Below, in pieces: positions 55,480-64,000 of a DNA stretch of 64,000 bases. The stretch is from Lepas anatifera. Its lineage: Eukaryota > Arthropoda > Thecostraca > Lepadidae. The DNA lies in contig JAOTON010000468.1 in assembly GCA_034440635.1 (NCBI GenBank), positions 7,501-71,500 on the forward strand, written 5' to 3'. The position numbers were made by a program, and so were the translations under genes. Under the pieces are notes generated by a model that saw only the letters and a list, made by a program, of their open reading frames with translations, was not told where the DNA came from and searched no databases. The first letter of the stretch is position 1. Each line of letters opens with the position of its first letter.

Positions 55480-57990
55480 GGCCAGGGGCGCCTGCAGCAC
55501 CAATTATGCACCATGGAGGCGCCAGAGGTAAAGAGCGGGTCCAAAAAGCAGGGGTGCCCACAGTGAAGCATGGGGGCGCCGCGCCGGTGGAGTGCACAGA
55601 AGACACCAATGGTGCCCAATGGGGATGCCGGTGGTACGTGCAGGGTTTCAGCACATGGGGCGCCCACAGTGACGCGTGGCGGCGCCGTTGAAGTAAAAAC
55701 GAGACATCAATGCTGCACCATGGAGGCGCCAGTGGTATAGAGCGGATTTTCCGAAGGTGGGGGCGCCCGTAGTGAGGATTGGGGCGCCAATAGTTTATAG
55801 CGGGATGCCAAGAAGTGGGAGAGCCCACGATGAGGCTTGGGGGCGCCGGTGGAGTGAAACGAAAGCACCAATGATGCACCATGGGGGCGCCAGTGGCATA
55901 GAGCAGATTGTTAGAAGGTGGGGGCGCCCGTAGTGGGGAGTGGGGATCCAGTAGTACATAGCGGGGAGAGAGAGTGGGGGCCCACTGATATAAAACGGGC
56001 TGGTAAAAGGTGAAGATCCCCTCAGTGAGGCCTGGGGGCGCCATTTGAGCAAAAAGGCACCAATGATGTACCACGGGGGCGCCAATGGTGAAGATCGGCT
56101 CCTAAAAAGCAAAGGCGCCCACGGTGAAGCGTGGGGCGCCGGTGAAGTACACAGAAGACACCAATGATGCCCAATGAGGGCGCCGGTGGTACATGAGGGT
56201 CTAAAAAGGTAGGGCTCCCACAGTGACGCGTGGGGGCGCCGTTGGAGCAAAAACGAGACATCAATGCTGCACCATGGAGGCGGCAGTGTTATAGAGCAGA
56301 TTTTCCGAAGGTGGTGGCGCCCGTGGTGAGGATTGGGGCGCCAATGGTTTATAGCGGGATGCCAAGAAGTGGGAGAGCCCACGATGAGGCTTGGGGGCGC
56401 CGGTGGAGTGAAACGAAGGCACCAATGATGCACCATAGGGGCGCCGGTGGTATATGCGGGGTTTCAAAAGATGGGGCGCTTACAGTGACGCGTGGGGGCG
56501 GCGTTGGAGATCAATGCTGCACCATGGAGGCGCCAGCGGTATAGAGCGGATTGTTAGAAGGTGGGGGGCACGTAGTGGGGAGTGGGGATCCAGTGGTACG
56601 TAGCGGGGAGACAGAGTGGGGGGCTCACTGGTATAAAACGGGCTGGTAAAGGGTGAAGGGCCCCTCAAAGAGGCATGGGGGCGCCATTTGAGCAAAAAGG
56701 CACCAATGATGTACCACGGGGGCGTCAATGGTAAAGAGCGGCTCTAAAAAACAGAGGCGCCCATGGTGAAGCGTGGGGGCGCCGGTGGAGTGCACAGAAG
56801 ACATCAATGCTGCACCATGGAGGCGCCAGTGATATAGAACGGATTTTTAGAAGATGGGGGCGCCCGTAGTGAAGAGAAGGGCGCCGGTAGTATATAGCGG
56901 AATGTCAAGAGGTGGAAGAGGCTTGGGGGCGCCGGTGGAGTGAAACGAAGGCACCATTGATGCCCAATGGCGCCGGTGGTGCATGCAGGGTTCCAAAAGA
57001 TGGGGCGCCCACAATGACGCGTGGGGGCGCCGTTGGAGCAAAAACGAGACATCAATGCTGCACCATTGAGGCGCCACTGGTATAGAGCGGATTGTTAGAA
57101 GGTGGGGGCGCCCGTAGTGGGGAGTGGGGAGAGAGAGTGGGGGCTCCACTGGTATAAAACGGGCTGGTAAAGGGTGAAGACCACCTCATTGAGGCACGGG
57201 GGGCGCCATTTGGGCAAAAAGGCACCAATGATGTACCACGGGGGCGCCAATGGTAAAGAGCGGCTCTAAAAAGCAGAGGCGCCCACGGTGAAGCGTGAGG
57301 CGCCAGTGAAGTACACAGAAGACACCAATGATGCCCAATGGGGGCGCCGGTGGTACATGAAGGTTCCAAAAGGTGGGGCGCCCACAGTGACGCGTGGGGG
57401 CGCCGTTGGAGCAAAAACGATACATCAATGCTGCACCATGGAGGCGCCAATGGTACAGACCAGATTTTCCGAAGGTGGGGGCGCTCGTGGTGAGGATTGG
57501 GGCGCCAATAGTTTATAGCGGGATGCCAAGAAGTGGGAGAGCCCACGATGAGGCTTGGGAGCGCCGGTGGAGTGAAAGGAAGGCACCAATGATGCCCAAT
57601 GGGGGCGCCGGTGGTACATTCGGGGTTCCAAAGATGGGGCGCCCACAGTGACGCGTGGGGGCGCCGCTGGAGCAAAAACGAGATATCAATGCTGCACCAT
57701 GGAGGTGCCAGTGATATGGAGCGGAATTCTAGAAGATAGGGGCGTCCGTAGGGAAGAGTGGGGCGCCGGTAATATATAGTGGGATTTCAAGAGGTGGAAG
57801 AGGCTTGGGGGCGTCGGTGGAGTGAAATAAGGGCACCAATGATGCACCATGGGGGCGCCAGTGATGCAGGGCAGGTTGTCAAAATGTGGTATTTGCATGC
57901 AGCGGAATTACCAGGGGGCGCCAGTACTTCCGTTTGGCATGCAAATGTGGAGCAAATGGAGGCGGCCCCCGGGGGCGCCTTACCGGCGAG
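55480..57990. repeat. GGCGCC-rich minisatellite with higher-order structure
   Basis: Units of about 50 bp, most bounded by the palindrome GGCGCC. Unit types recur in blocks: CACAGTGACGCGTGGGGGCG near 55665, 56219, 56481, 57008, 57383 and 57641; GGGATGCCAAGAAGTGGGAG near 55806, 56356 and 57520; GGGCTGGTAAA near 55996, 56640 and 57163. Spacings of about 525-640 bp with smaller ones suggest a higher-order unit of roughly 0.55 kb with internal deletions. The array abuts the right end of the 11-kb element. Long open frames here follow from the repeat and are not genes. Confidence 0.85.
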
Positions 57991-58283
57991 GGGGGGCCGC
58001 GGCCCCCGCGGCCCCCTGGATCCGCCCCTGAACTGAACTCAGTTTGACACTCGAAAAAACGAAGATTTAAAACTTGTTAATATCGTAATACTTACAGGAA
58101 AATCCTCTCCAGCCAGCCTGCGTCGAAATGATGCCGCTAACTGACGATATACACGCTATATTCTGACGTCCTTTGTCTAAAGCAGTAGTTAATCTTCTAA
58201 AATCTAGATGGAAACACCAGCAACATACCGAAATAGCTAAAATCCGTTTTGCCCCAAAGTCCCTTTTGCCCCGGTCTCCCCTA

Positions 58284-58548
58284 CCCCTTTTCCTCCCAGA
58301 GTGCCCCTCAAAGGCGGCGTGCCCCATACCAAAGTTCTGGCTGCCCCCTGACTTCTAGATATACCGGATCAGATCGGAATGAATTGGAAAATACTTGAAT
58401 CTGACATCACAACAATAAGCATGACGCTGCCGTGTTTTCCTGGGTAGGTATGCTGTACCGCTGAATCTATTCACTACAACTATACTGCACCGCATGACAT
58501 TTTTCGCCTGAAACATACTGCACCGCACAGCTTATCGCTTTTCACTCA
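58284..58548. other. Spacer right of the nested elements
   Basis: No gene. AGTGCCCCTCAAAGGCGGCGTGCCCC (58300) has a diverged echo at about 59580-59615. Confidence 0.35.
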
Positions 58549-59272
58549 GTAAGGGAGAACGGGGCAAGTTCAGCATAGTTTCTGCTGATGTCGCATATCT
58601 CAGAGACGGCTGCACCTGTGTGAACCTCTGTCATCACTGGAGAGGCTATTCCTTCGGCTTTCAAGTGATGTGTGCGCTGCTGTTTGATTTTTACGTCATG
58701 TGGGATATGTGATGATGAGGTAACAGTCCAATTGCTCAGCTCGCCCCATGTTGAGGCAAGTTAGCCAGGCACCGGGGTAAGTTGAGACACGTAGCAGAAA
58801 TGTGATCCGTTTTTTCATGGTCAATATAAAAAGAACTGAAGCCTCCAGAAACAAAGTGCAACATTTATCACTGTCACAACTGTTACACGTGAAGCAGTGC
58901 AAAGACGGTGGGCCCACCACGACATTCATATCATTGAATCCAACGCTCAATAAACGTTACGTTATTGAGACTGTTAAGAAGCGTATCACAACAAATAAAG
59001 ACGGGCATCACCACAAACATGGGCAAAGTTTCTTCTTCATCCGCTGCATCCTCGATACCCTGATAGAGCTTCCTCTCGGATTTCTTGGGTTCTTAGTGTT
59101 GTTATTGTGTACCTTCCCGCTTCATACTTCCTGTCTTCCTAGGTTGCATGACAAAGACAACTGTTGTATGCTTAGGACGAGTTGTGTTGGATCATGCATT
59201 TTTTCAACGGGGCGTATTGATCATAGCTCAACCAGCCTCAATATCCTTGTGACCCATCTTACCCCGAGACCC
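58549..59272. mobile_element. Possible element with GGGAGAACGGGGCAAG-type ends
   Basis: GGGAGAACGGGGCAAGTT at the left and, reversed, GGGGTCTCGGGGTAAGAT at the right are loosely inverted and resemble the ends of the outer element at 46272-58283. No duplication verified. The open frame 58802-59296 within is not recognised. Confidence 0.35.
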
Positions 59273-59714
59273 CGCCGCCACTTCGGAGTCAGCTGACACC
59301 AAAACTGAGGCATCCATTCTCACATTTTTGGCCCAAATAAGGCGTAAATGCTGTAGTCAAGGTGATACGACCAAGCTTAATTTTAAGTAGCTACAGAGAT
59401 ATTGCAAATTGATTTACAAAAATAAAACTACCTTTGGCGTCCAAAAAACACTTTTTACTGTCTGCAAGGCAACCGGCCACCATGATGGTCGGTACAATCA
59501 GAGAGGCAGCCCCATTGCGCACAGAAGGTGGGGACCCTTATCCGTGTCCGACTACCAGCCGGCACCTATAAGTGCCCTTTCTTCCAGGGTGTCCCTCCAA
59601 AAAGCTGTGCCCCATGCTGAAGCTCTGACTACGCGTCTGACCTGGCCCAGAGGGCACTTTTTAGGACTGTGAACATGCACCTTTCCGTGGCAGAATTTCT
59701 ATTTGGGAAGGGAT

Positions 59715-60240
59715 GAGTGTTTCAACCCTTCACCGCCTGGGAAGGGGAGGGACGGGGGTCTGATCGGACACCTCTTCTCGTTTTTCTAAATTTTACTCAG
59801 CCGATTTGAATCAGACGCAGGTCGTTTTTCCCACCTATGGGATGATCAGATCGAAAATCTATGGCCGAAAATTGATTACGGTTAAGTCAGATCACAAGCT
59901 TTTGATGTCCTCTCTAAGCCCATGTTAGGTGATTTTGTTTCTTCTAAAAACAGGCAGGTCAAACTTGGCTGTAAATTTCCCGAGTTATAAAGGTTCCCGA
60001 GTTATAAAGGTTCCCGAGTTATAATGAATTTCCTCAATGGGTCAAGATTTGATCCATTTAGACCCCGTATGACATCAAAGCTCAATATATGTGATTCAAA
60101 ACTTGGTTGAAGTGTAGAAGATGACTGGCCACTCTTACCACCGTTCAATGATTTTCCTATCACCTTTGGTTCCCGATATCAAAGGGGGTTTGATGGGACC
60201 CCCCTCTCCCCAGGCTGTGGTAGGTGCGATAAGAGGTCAA
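59715..60240. repeat. Repeat with G-rich inverted ends and a 17-bp triplication
   Basis: GCCTGGGAAGGGGAGGGACG at the left pairs loosely with GCCTGGGGAGAGGGGGGTCC at the right (reversed). TTCCCGAGTTATAAAGG is repeated about three times at 59977-60024. Related terminal sequence occurs at 45995-46085. Confidence 0.5.
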
Positions 60241-60699
60241 AACGTGCTAATTCTCACCAGGAAGTAGCAGATGTAACATTTTCCCGAGAGAAACCACTGT
60301 CTGTGGCGTGGCGGGAAAATAGTTGAATATGGTCTGCGGCCAAGAAGAGAGATGTGACCCAATAGCCGGACGGGGGTTCGATTTCGCGACCGACCATGCG
60401 ATGGTGGTCGACAATGAAACATGCAGGTTACGATAATAAACACATGTCTGTTGTGGAGGGCGCCAACCTAGCAGGGCACGTCTGCTTGTGCTTCCTTCTA
60501 AAGACAGCTTCAAGGCCCCTTTACCAAACAGTTTTGGTATTCTGCAGACATTTGCCGGTATATACTCGGCACCTTCAACGAGGGCATTGCCGCCGCCAAC
60601 GTCAGCTCCGTCACTGCCTGAAGAGTGGGCTAAGGTAGCCAGCGAAATTTTAACGCATTTCTGCGCATTTTCGCCTGAAAACAACCGGCTCAGGAACTC
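60241..60699. other. Unannotated sequence
   Basis: No gene recognised. GGGTTCGATTTCGCGACC at 60375 resembles a box B but lacks a convincing box A or family tail. Confidence 0.4.
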
Positions 60700-60955
60700 A
60701 AAGGCGGATCCAGTATATTCGATTGGGCGGGGGGAAGGGGTAGGAACATGGCCGGAAGGTGCCATTCAGATTAGGAGGCGACATTTTGGGGTATAAAACT
60801 TTTCAGGTGGGCCCCAGATCATATCGTAAGGGCATCGATATTCACATCCCTAACTGGCGTTTTTCTGCGCCTCTTAGTTGCCAATATTTTAGGGGGGGCT
60901 ACCAGGCCCCCTCCAGTGCGCGTTAGTGCCCTGACCCCTCTCCAGTCCGGGTTAA
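60700..60955. mobile_element. Two element fragments: a 3789-4046-type MITE and a TTAA type 1 terminus
   Basis: 60700-60860 starts CAAAGGCGGATCCAG and shares TTTTCAGGTGGG.. and ATCGTAAGGGCATCGATATTC-like interior with 3789-4046. 60891-60951 carries CCCCCTCCAGTGCGCGTTAG and ends at TTAA (60952-60955), matching the left end of the type 1 TTAA element in reverse. Confidence 0.55.
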
Positions 60956-61439
60956 ACTCAAAATAACTAACCAATTAGTGTGCAAATTCTACGCAAGATA
61001 TATTGCCGATGATTCCAGGGGCCAATATAAGCGATATAGCTCAGTCGCTCAGAGAGCTCTAAAAAACCCAATCCAAGATGAGATGACCCAACCATCACAA
61101 CGTTTTTGACGTTTTTTGTGACTTACATTCAGACCTTAAACACTTTTGATTCCTTCAAAATATTCTTATATTCCATTTTTAACTGGAAACATTTGCAACC
61201 CAGCTCAGACTAGAAGCGGGAGGGCACATACTTATCAGAAAGATCAAACCCATACTTATTCTAGTCATGTTTTGACTTTATCTCAAGACGAGGGGAACAA
61301 TACACGTCGGTACAGGAAGCCTTGTGGCGGACAATGAACGACAAAGTGCGACTCCATGGGGTCCTGGCCGACAGCTAGTGCGTTATCCTGCCGTCCTTGG
61401 CACAATGGCAACATCACCAGCTGACGTGCGAAGGATGAC
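60956..61439. other. Unannotated sequence upstream of the GC island
   Basis: No gene recognised. It could hold promoter elements of the putative exon that follows, but I see no clear TATA box. Confidence 0.35.
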
Positions 61440-61654
61440 GTCAGTGGAGCACCGTTAGTAGATGTCGCCGGCGGCTTCGGTGCAGGTGCACTGTATACGG
61501 CCAGTGTGGCGGCGACTATTGATCGCGCGGCGCCGGGTACAGCTGCACTCAGGCATCAGCTGACGCCGCGGCGGCAGCAGAAGTGCGCCGGGAGGCGAGG
61601 AGGCAGCCGGCTCCGTCACCGCCACCCGCTCACCGCCAGCGCGCAGCTCCAGGT
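61440..61654 (+). other. GC island with strong splice donor: candidate first exon
   Basis: A CpG-rich segment full of GGCGGC blocks ends in CAGCTCCAG followed by GTAAGAGT, close to the consensus donor. There is no ATG in the open frame that crosses it, so it would be a 5' UTR exon of a plus-strand gene continuing past the window. The surrounding DNA is far less GC-rich. The exon start is not defined. Confidence 0.4.
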
Positions 61655-61767
61655 AAGAGTCGGCGGCCGCCTCTGCTGCCGGGCGGCGGCCCACCAAACA
61701 GGGACTGCACGGGGAGGAAGCGACTCACGCATTGTGTGTGTACGTCCAATAACAACGATACTTTTTG

Positions 61768-61915
61768 GGGGCCTTTCGACGCGCCAAGTGCGAAGTTCTT
61801 CTGACAACACCTTCCCTGTTGGAATGCTTCCTCGGAAGCTGGCTTGCTGACCATACAGCTAATTGACCAGCTAGATTGTTATATCGCTAACCATTACGCC
61901 ACCGCAGCCCCTGGG
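61768..61915 (-). mobile_element. tRNA-derived SINE, copy 5 (degraded)
   Basis: Minus strand: GGTGGCGTAATGGTTAGCGAT as a box A-like head, GCATTCCAACAGGGAAGG in the body and CTTGGCGCGTCG at the tail. Box B is no longer recognisable. Confidence 0.55.
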
Positions 61916-63229
61916 TAGAATAAACAACCAGTCCTTCTTGTGAAATGAAAGCCAACTACAAATACTACGCCAATGTCTCTCTCGTATAAGTTAACCGCTG
62001 AGTACAAACCCTAAAAATCAAAGGACCTGTAACATCAAGTCCAGTTCACCCGCTGCAGACTTTATCTCAGACTCTTTCACTCGCAGCCTTGGCGGCCGAT
62101 GTGACCTAACACTCCACATCTCAGATGCTTTGCTCGCACCTACCTATAGCGCTACGGAGACACCGATCGTAGATTGTTTCAACTTCACTCGTAAAAAGCC
62201 TCGATGACTTGTTGGTCCTATGACCTAATGTGCGACTGAAAGTTTTCACCGAACTGTTTCGACATTACCCGCAGCAGTTTGTTCAAAAGAACCTTGTTTT
62301 CCCTCAACACTTACATAGACACGCGTGAGCTCTAATGGACCCGAAAGGCATAGTTTCCAATTTTCACCTGAATTTGGGCCGAAATCGGTAACATTGGTAA
62401 AATTTATCACAGCTCTGTCGCGGAAATGGGCGCAAGACAACAATAAGTCCGGATCAGGAAAACGCCGTCGGAGTGAGGCAGTTTACTGGAAGCCAAATAT
62501 TCAGTCGTCAGATCCCAGAAAGTGTTTATAGAGAAATCTAGCTTAAAATATAATTGATCATGCACACATCTCCATCTCATTTACAGAGAGGTGAAATCCT
62601 TTGAAACATCTAAAATTTGAAAATGTCTTCGGAGGGCAGAGATCTACGATAAGATGAAATTTATCTAAGTGTTCCATTCAGCGTGTCAATTAGATCCTTA
62701 TCACATGTGAAACGAACCGGCTGTTGACAGTGCAGTTCCTCAGGTTAGGTGATGTTTTATGTTCAAGTCTGCTTAGTTTGAATCTTATCTATACATCGAG
62801 TACCATTCGTGATATATTTACCCCATCCAGCTTCGCACATACTTGAAAACAGCTGTCTCCTCTGCTTGTCGATAGCCGTGTATCCCGTACGCGCAGATGG
62901 CAGCGCTGTGCGCCACATTTTAAAGACCGTAAGGTCCTTGGTGCATTATTGCCTCGTAATCTCATTTCTATACAAGAGGAGATCAGGCTTTGCAGTCTGG
63001 CATATAGACTTCGCCGGATCACACGTTCCTAAAGAAACGCTCTCGCGCTTTCAACAGAACATAAGGATTCAAGCAGGGGTATCACACAAAACTTTACAGG
63101 GAGACTATCTGACCTCAAGCCAACCGGTGGAGATAGAGAGCGGAGCCCAAACTTAGTGACTACCGGGGCCAGCACTACCAAAACAGTCCGTCTCCGTACA
63201 AATTTGGGAACATCCAATAGGTTCGTGTT
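61916..63229. other. Unannotated sequence
   Basis: No gene or named repeat seen. Confidence 0.4.
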
Positions 63230-63400
63230 AATGGCCGGGATGCGACGACTCCGTAGTAGAGCGTTTGCCTGCTGAGCTGTAAATCCCGGGTTCAAGCCCC
63301 GGAAGACTCTTTGAAAACAATGGTCTGATCCCAAAGATCCCTCGCAAGCAGGTTGATAGTAATCGAAACCGGAAAAATTCTTGGAATAACTTTGGATAAA
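63230..63400 (+). mobile_element. tRNA-like SINE, copy 6 (related family)
   Basis: The head CCGTAGTAGAGCGTTTGCCTGCTGAGC resembles a tRNA anticodon region and GGGTTCAAGCCCC a box B. The following body has TCTGATCCCAAAGATCCCTCGCAAGCAGG, similar in layout to the other SINEs, but the GTTGGCGACG and GTGCGTCG parts are not clear. A tRNA-related pseudogene is the alternative. Confidence 0.5.
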
Positions 63401-63597
63401 CATCTTGATCGGTGAGCGACAAACAGACATAACCACAAAGCGATGCTTGGTTTCACTTGTCCCTATCAATAGGCTGGCTCACACTCTCCCTAGGAAAACA
63501 ACCAAAGCGCTTGGTAGAAGCCCTCGTGTCTCCTCAAATGCGGTACCTATTGGAATCAAATGCGGTACCAAATGCGGTCTGCCCCTATTACGGTCCA

Positions 63598-64000
63598 GTC
63601 CCTGACCCGAACTGCCAAAGACTGGACAAGGTCGTGAACTTCGGGGTTCAAATCGTTACCAGTAAGAAGTACGACCGAATCAGCGCAGCCAGGCGGGAAC
63701 TTGGTTTGCCAAACTTTACTGAGCTCATTTCAACATGCAACTCATCAGCCATCCATAAATTGGTTCACGTAACGGAAGACCCACAGAAAAATAACTCTCT
63801 CATCAAGAAAAGGTATGAGGTATTATGCAGGATTACACGCGCATCAGCCGACACCACCATCATCCAAACTGCCAACACGAGACCACCAAACCTAGAAACA
63901 ACACACAAGAAAATCCCGAATCGAGCTGTCAGAACCTGGAACACACTTCCCGCCGTGCTGCAAGACACACCAAGAACAACTAAAGCTTCAAACAGAAAAA
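63598..64000 (+). pseudogene. LINE reverse transcriptase C-terminus, running off the window
   Basis: One open frame from about 63601 to the edge reads NCQRLDKVVNFGVQIVTSKKYDRIS, AARRELGLPNFTEL and later NRAVRTWNTLPAVL. The pattern 'LQ.V.NF..R..T...KYD.IS......L.W' followed by 'R...WN.LP' is the conserved post-RT region of many LINE ORF2 proteins. The RT core itself is absent upstream, so this is a 5'-truncated insertion. It differs from the LINE at 565-2780, so it is a second family. Confidence 0.65.

Larger units (their letters stand above)
46966..58030. mobile_element. 11-kb element, P- or hAT-type, with 8-bp target duplication
   Basis: The left end CAGGGGCGGATCCAGG (46966) and the right end, its exact reverse complement (ending 58030), are flanked by AACTGAAC on both sides (46958-46965 and 58031-58038). 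Inside the ends both sides have GGGGGCCGC and GGCGCC motifs, with an 11-12 base offset on the left. The middle holds a decayed P-element-like transposase on the minus strand (52141-52940), and P elements make 8-bp duplications. Much of the rest is secondary: a TTAA element (47117-48092), a SINE (49933-50097), a MITE (51580-51867) and two minisatellite blocks. Confidence 0.75.
46272..58283. mobile_element. Outer element with 25-bp inverted ends, split by a later insertion
   Basis: The left end at 46272 starts TAGGGGAGACCGGGGCAAAA and the right end, read back from 58283, starts the same way; they agree at 24 of 25 positions. Once the inserted 11-kb segment and one copy of its duplication are removed, the element is about 0.94 kb (46272-46965 plus 58039-58283). 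TA at both tips would fit a Tc1/mariner-type target. Internal TTTTGCCCC motifs echo the ends. No transposase recognised, so it is probably non-autonomous. Confidence 0.65.

Noticed and set aside
55460..57675. Long minus-strand open frames of about 200 codons rich in P, H and W
   Set aside because: They lie wholly in the GGCGCC minisatellite; their repeated 'GAPxVHHWC' words mirror the DNA unit. No start context, no known domain, and frames change between units.
53930..57990. CRISPR-like or phage-like repeat arrays
   Set aside because: Units are contiguous and diverged without unique spacers, and the genome is clearly animal.
58802..59296. 164-codon plus-strand open frame with a hydrophobic stretch
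   Set aside because: No recognised domain and no splice context; it lies inside a repeat with GGGGCAAG-type ends.

Overview
The window looks like nuclear DNA of an invertebrate animal. The coding sequences have splice sites and GC-rich third codon positions, gene density is very low, and the repeat mix is typical of invertebrates: a CR1-type LINE, a Penelope-like fragment, tRNA-derived SINEs, P/hAT-type elements with 8-bp target duplications, TTAA-specific elements and GC-rich minisatellites. An arthropod, possibly a crustacean, is my best guess, but nothing in the sequence fixes the lineage. There is no prokaryotic or viral gene set.

The only host genes I recognise are three sorbitol dehydrogenase (polyol dehydrogenase) copies, all on the minus strand: SORD-A (11501-12556), SORD-B (25171-26229) and SORD-C (33976-35038). 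Each has its whole coding region in one exon, with a 3' splice site five bases before the ATG, so each must have an upstream leader exon. Candidate leader exons with good minus-strand donors lie at 36174-36260 (SORD-C) and 30368-30560 (SORD-B), and more weakly at 19403-19560 (SORD-A). A and B are intact; C has a one-base frameshift. The copies share tracts that are identical between different pairs, which points to gene conversion. A separate GC-rich island at 61440-61654 with a strong plus-strand donor may be the first exon of a gene running off the right edge.

Layout: 0.6-2.8 kb CR1-like LINE with a 9-bp tandem tail; 3.8-7 kb a MITE and two back-to-back TTAA elements rich in AGGTCA; 7-11.3 kb repeat fragments; 11.5-12.6 kb SORD-A; 13-19 kb microsatellite, minisatellite, two SINEs and a 3-kb inverted duplication; 19-25 kb leader candidate, MITE, Penelope-like fragment and a perfect palindrome; 25-36 kb SORD-B and SORD-C with their TE-filled leader introns; 36-46 kb MITE, SINE and GAGTCG-rich repeats; 46.3-58.3 kb a nested structure; 58-64 kb further element ends, the GC island, SINEs and the 3' end of a second LINE.

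The most striking structure is the nest at 46272-58283. An element with 25-bp inverted ends is interrupted by an 11,065-bp segment (46966-58030). That segment has inverted ends of about 16 bp, is flanked by a perfect 8-bp duplication (AACTGAAC), and contains a decayed P-element/THAP9-like transposase plus several kilobases of GGCGCC-studded minisatellite. Smaller elements with related ends and 8-bp duplications (44746-44924, 51580-51867, 3789-4046, 20754-20904, 36328-36470) suggest a wider family of related non-autonomous elements.
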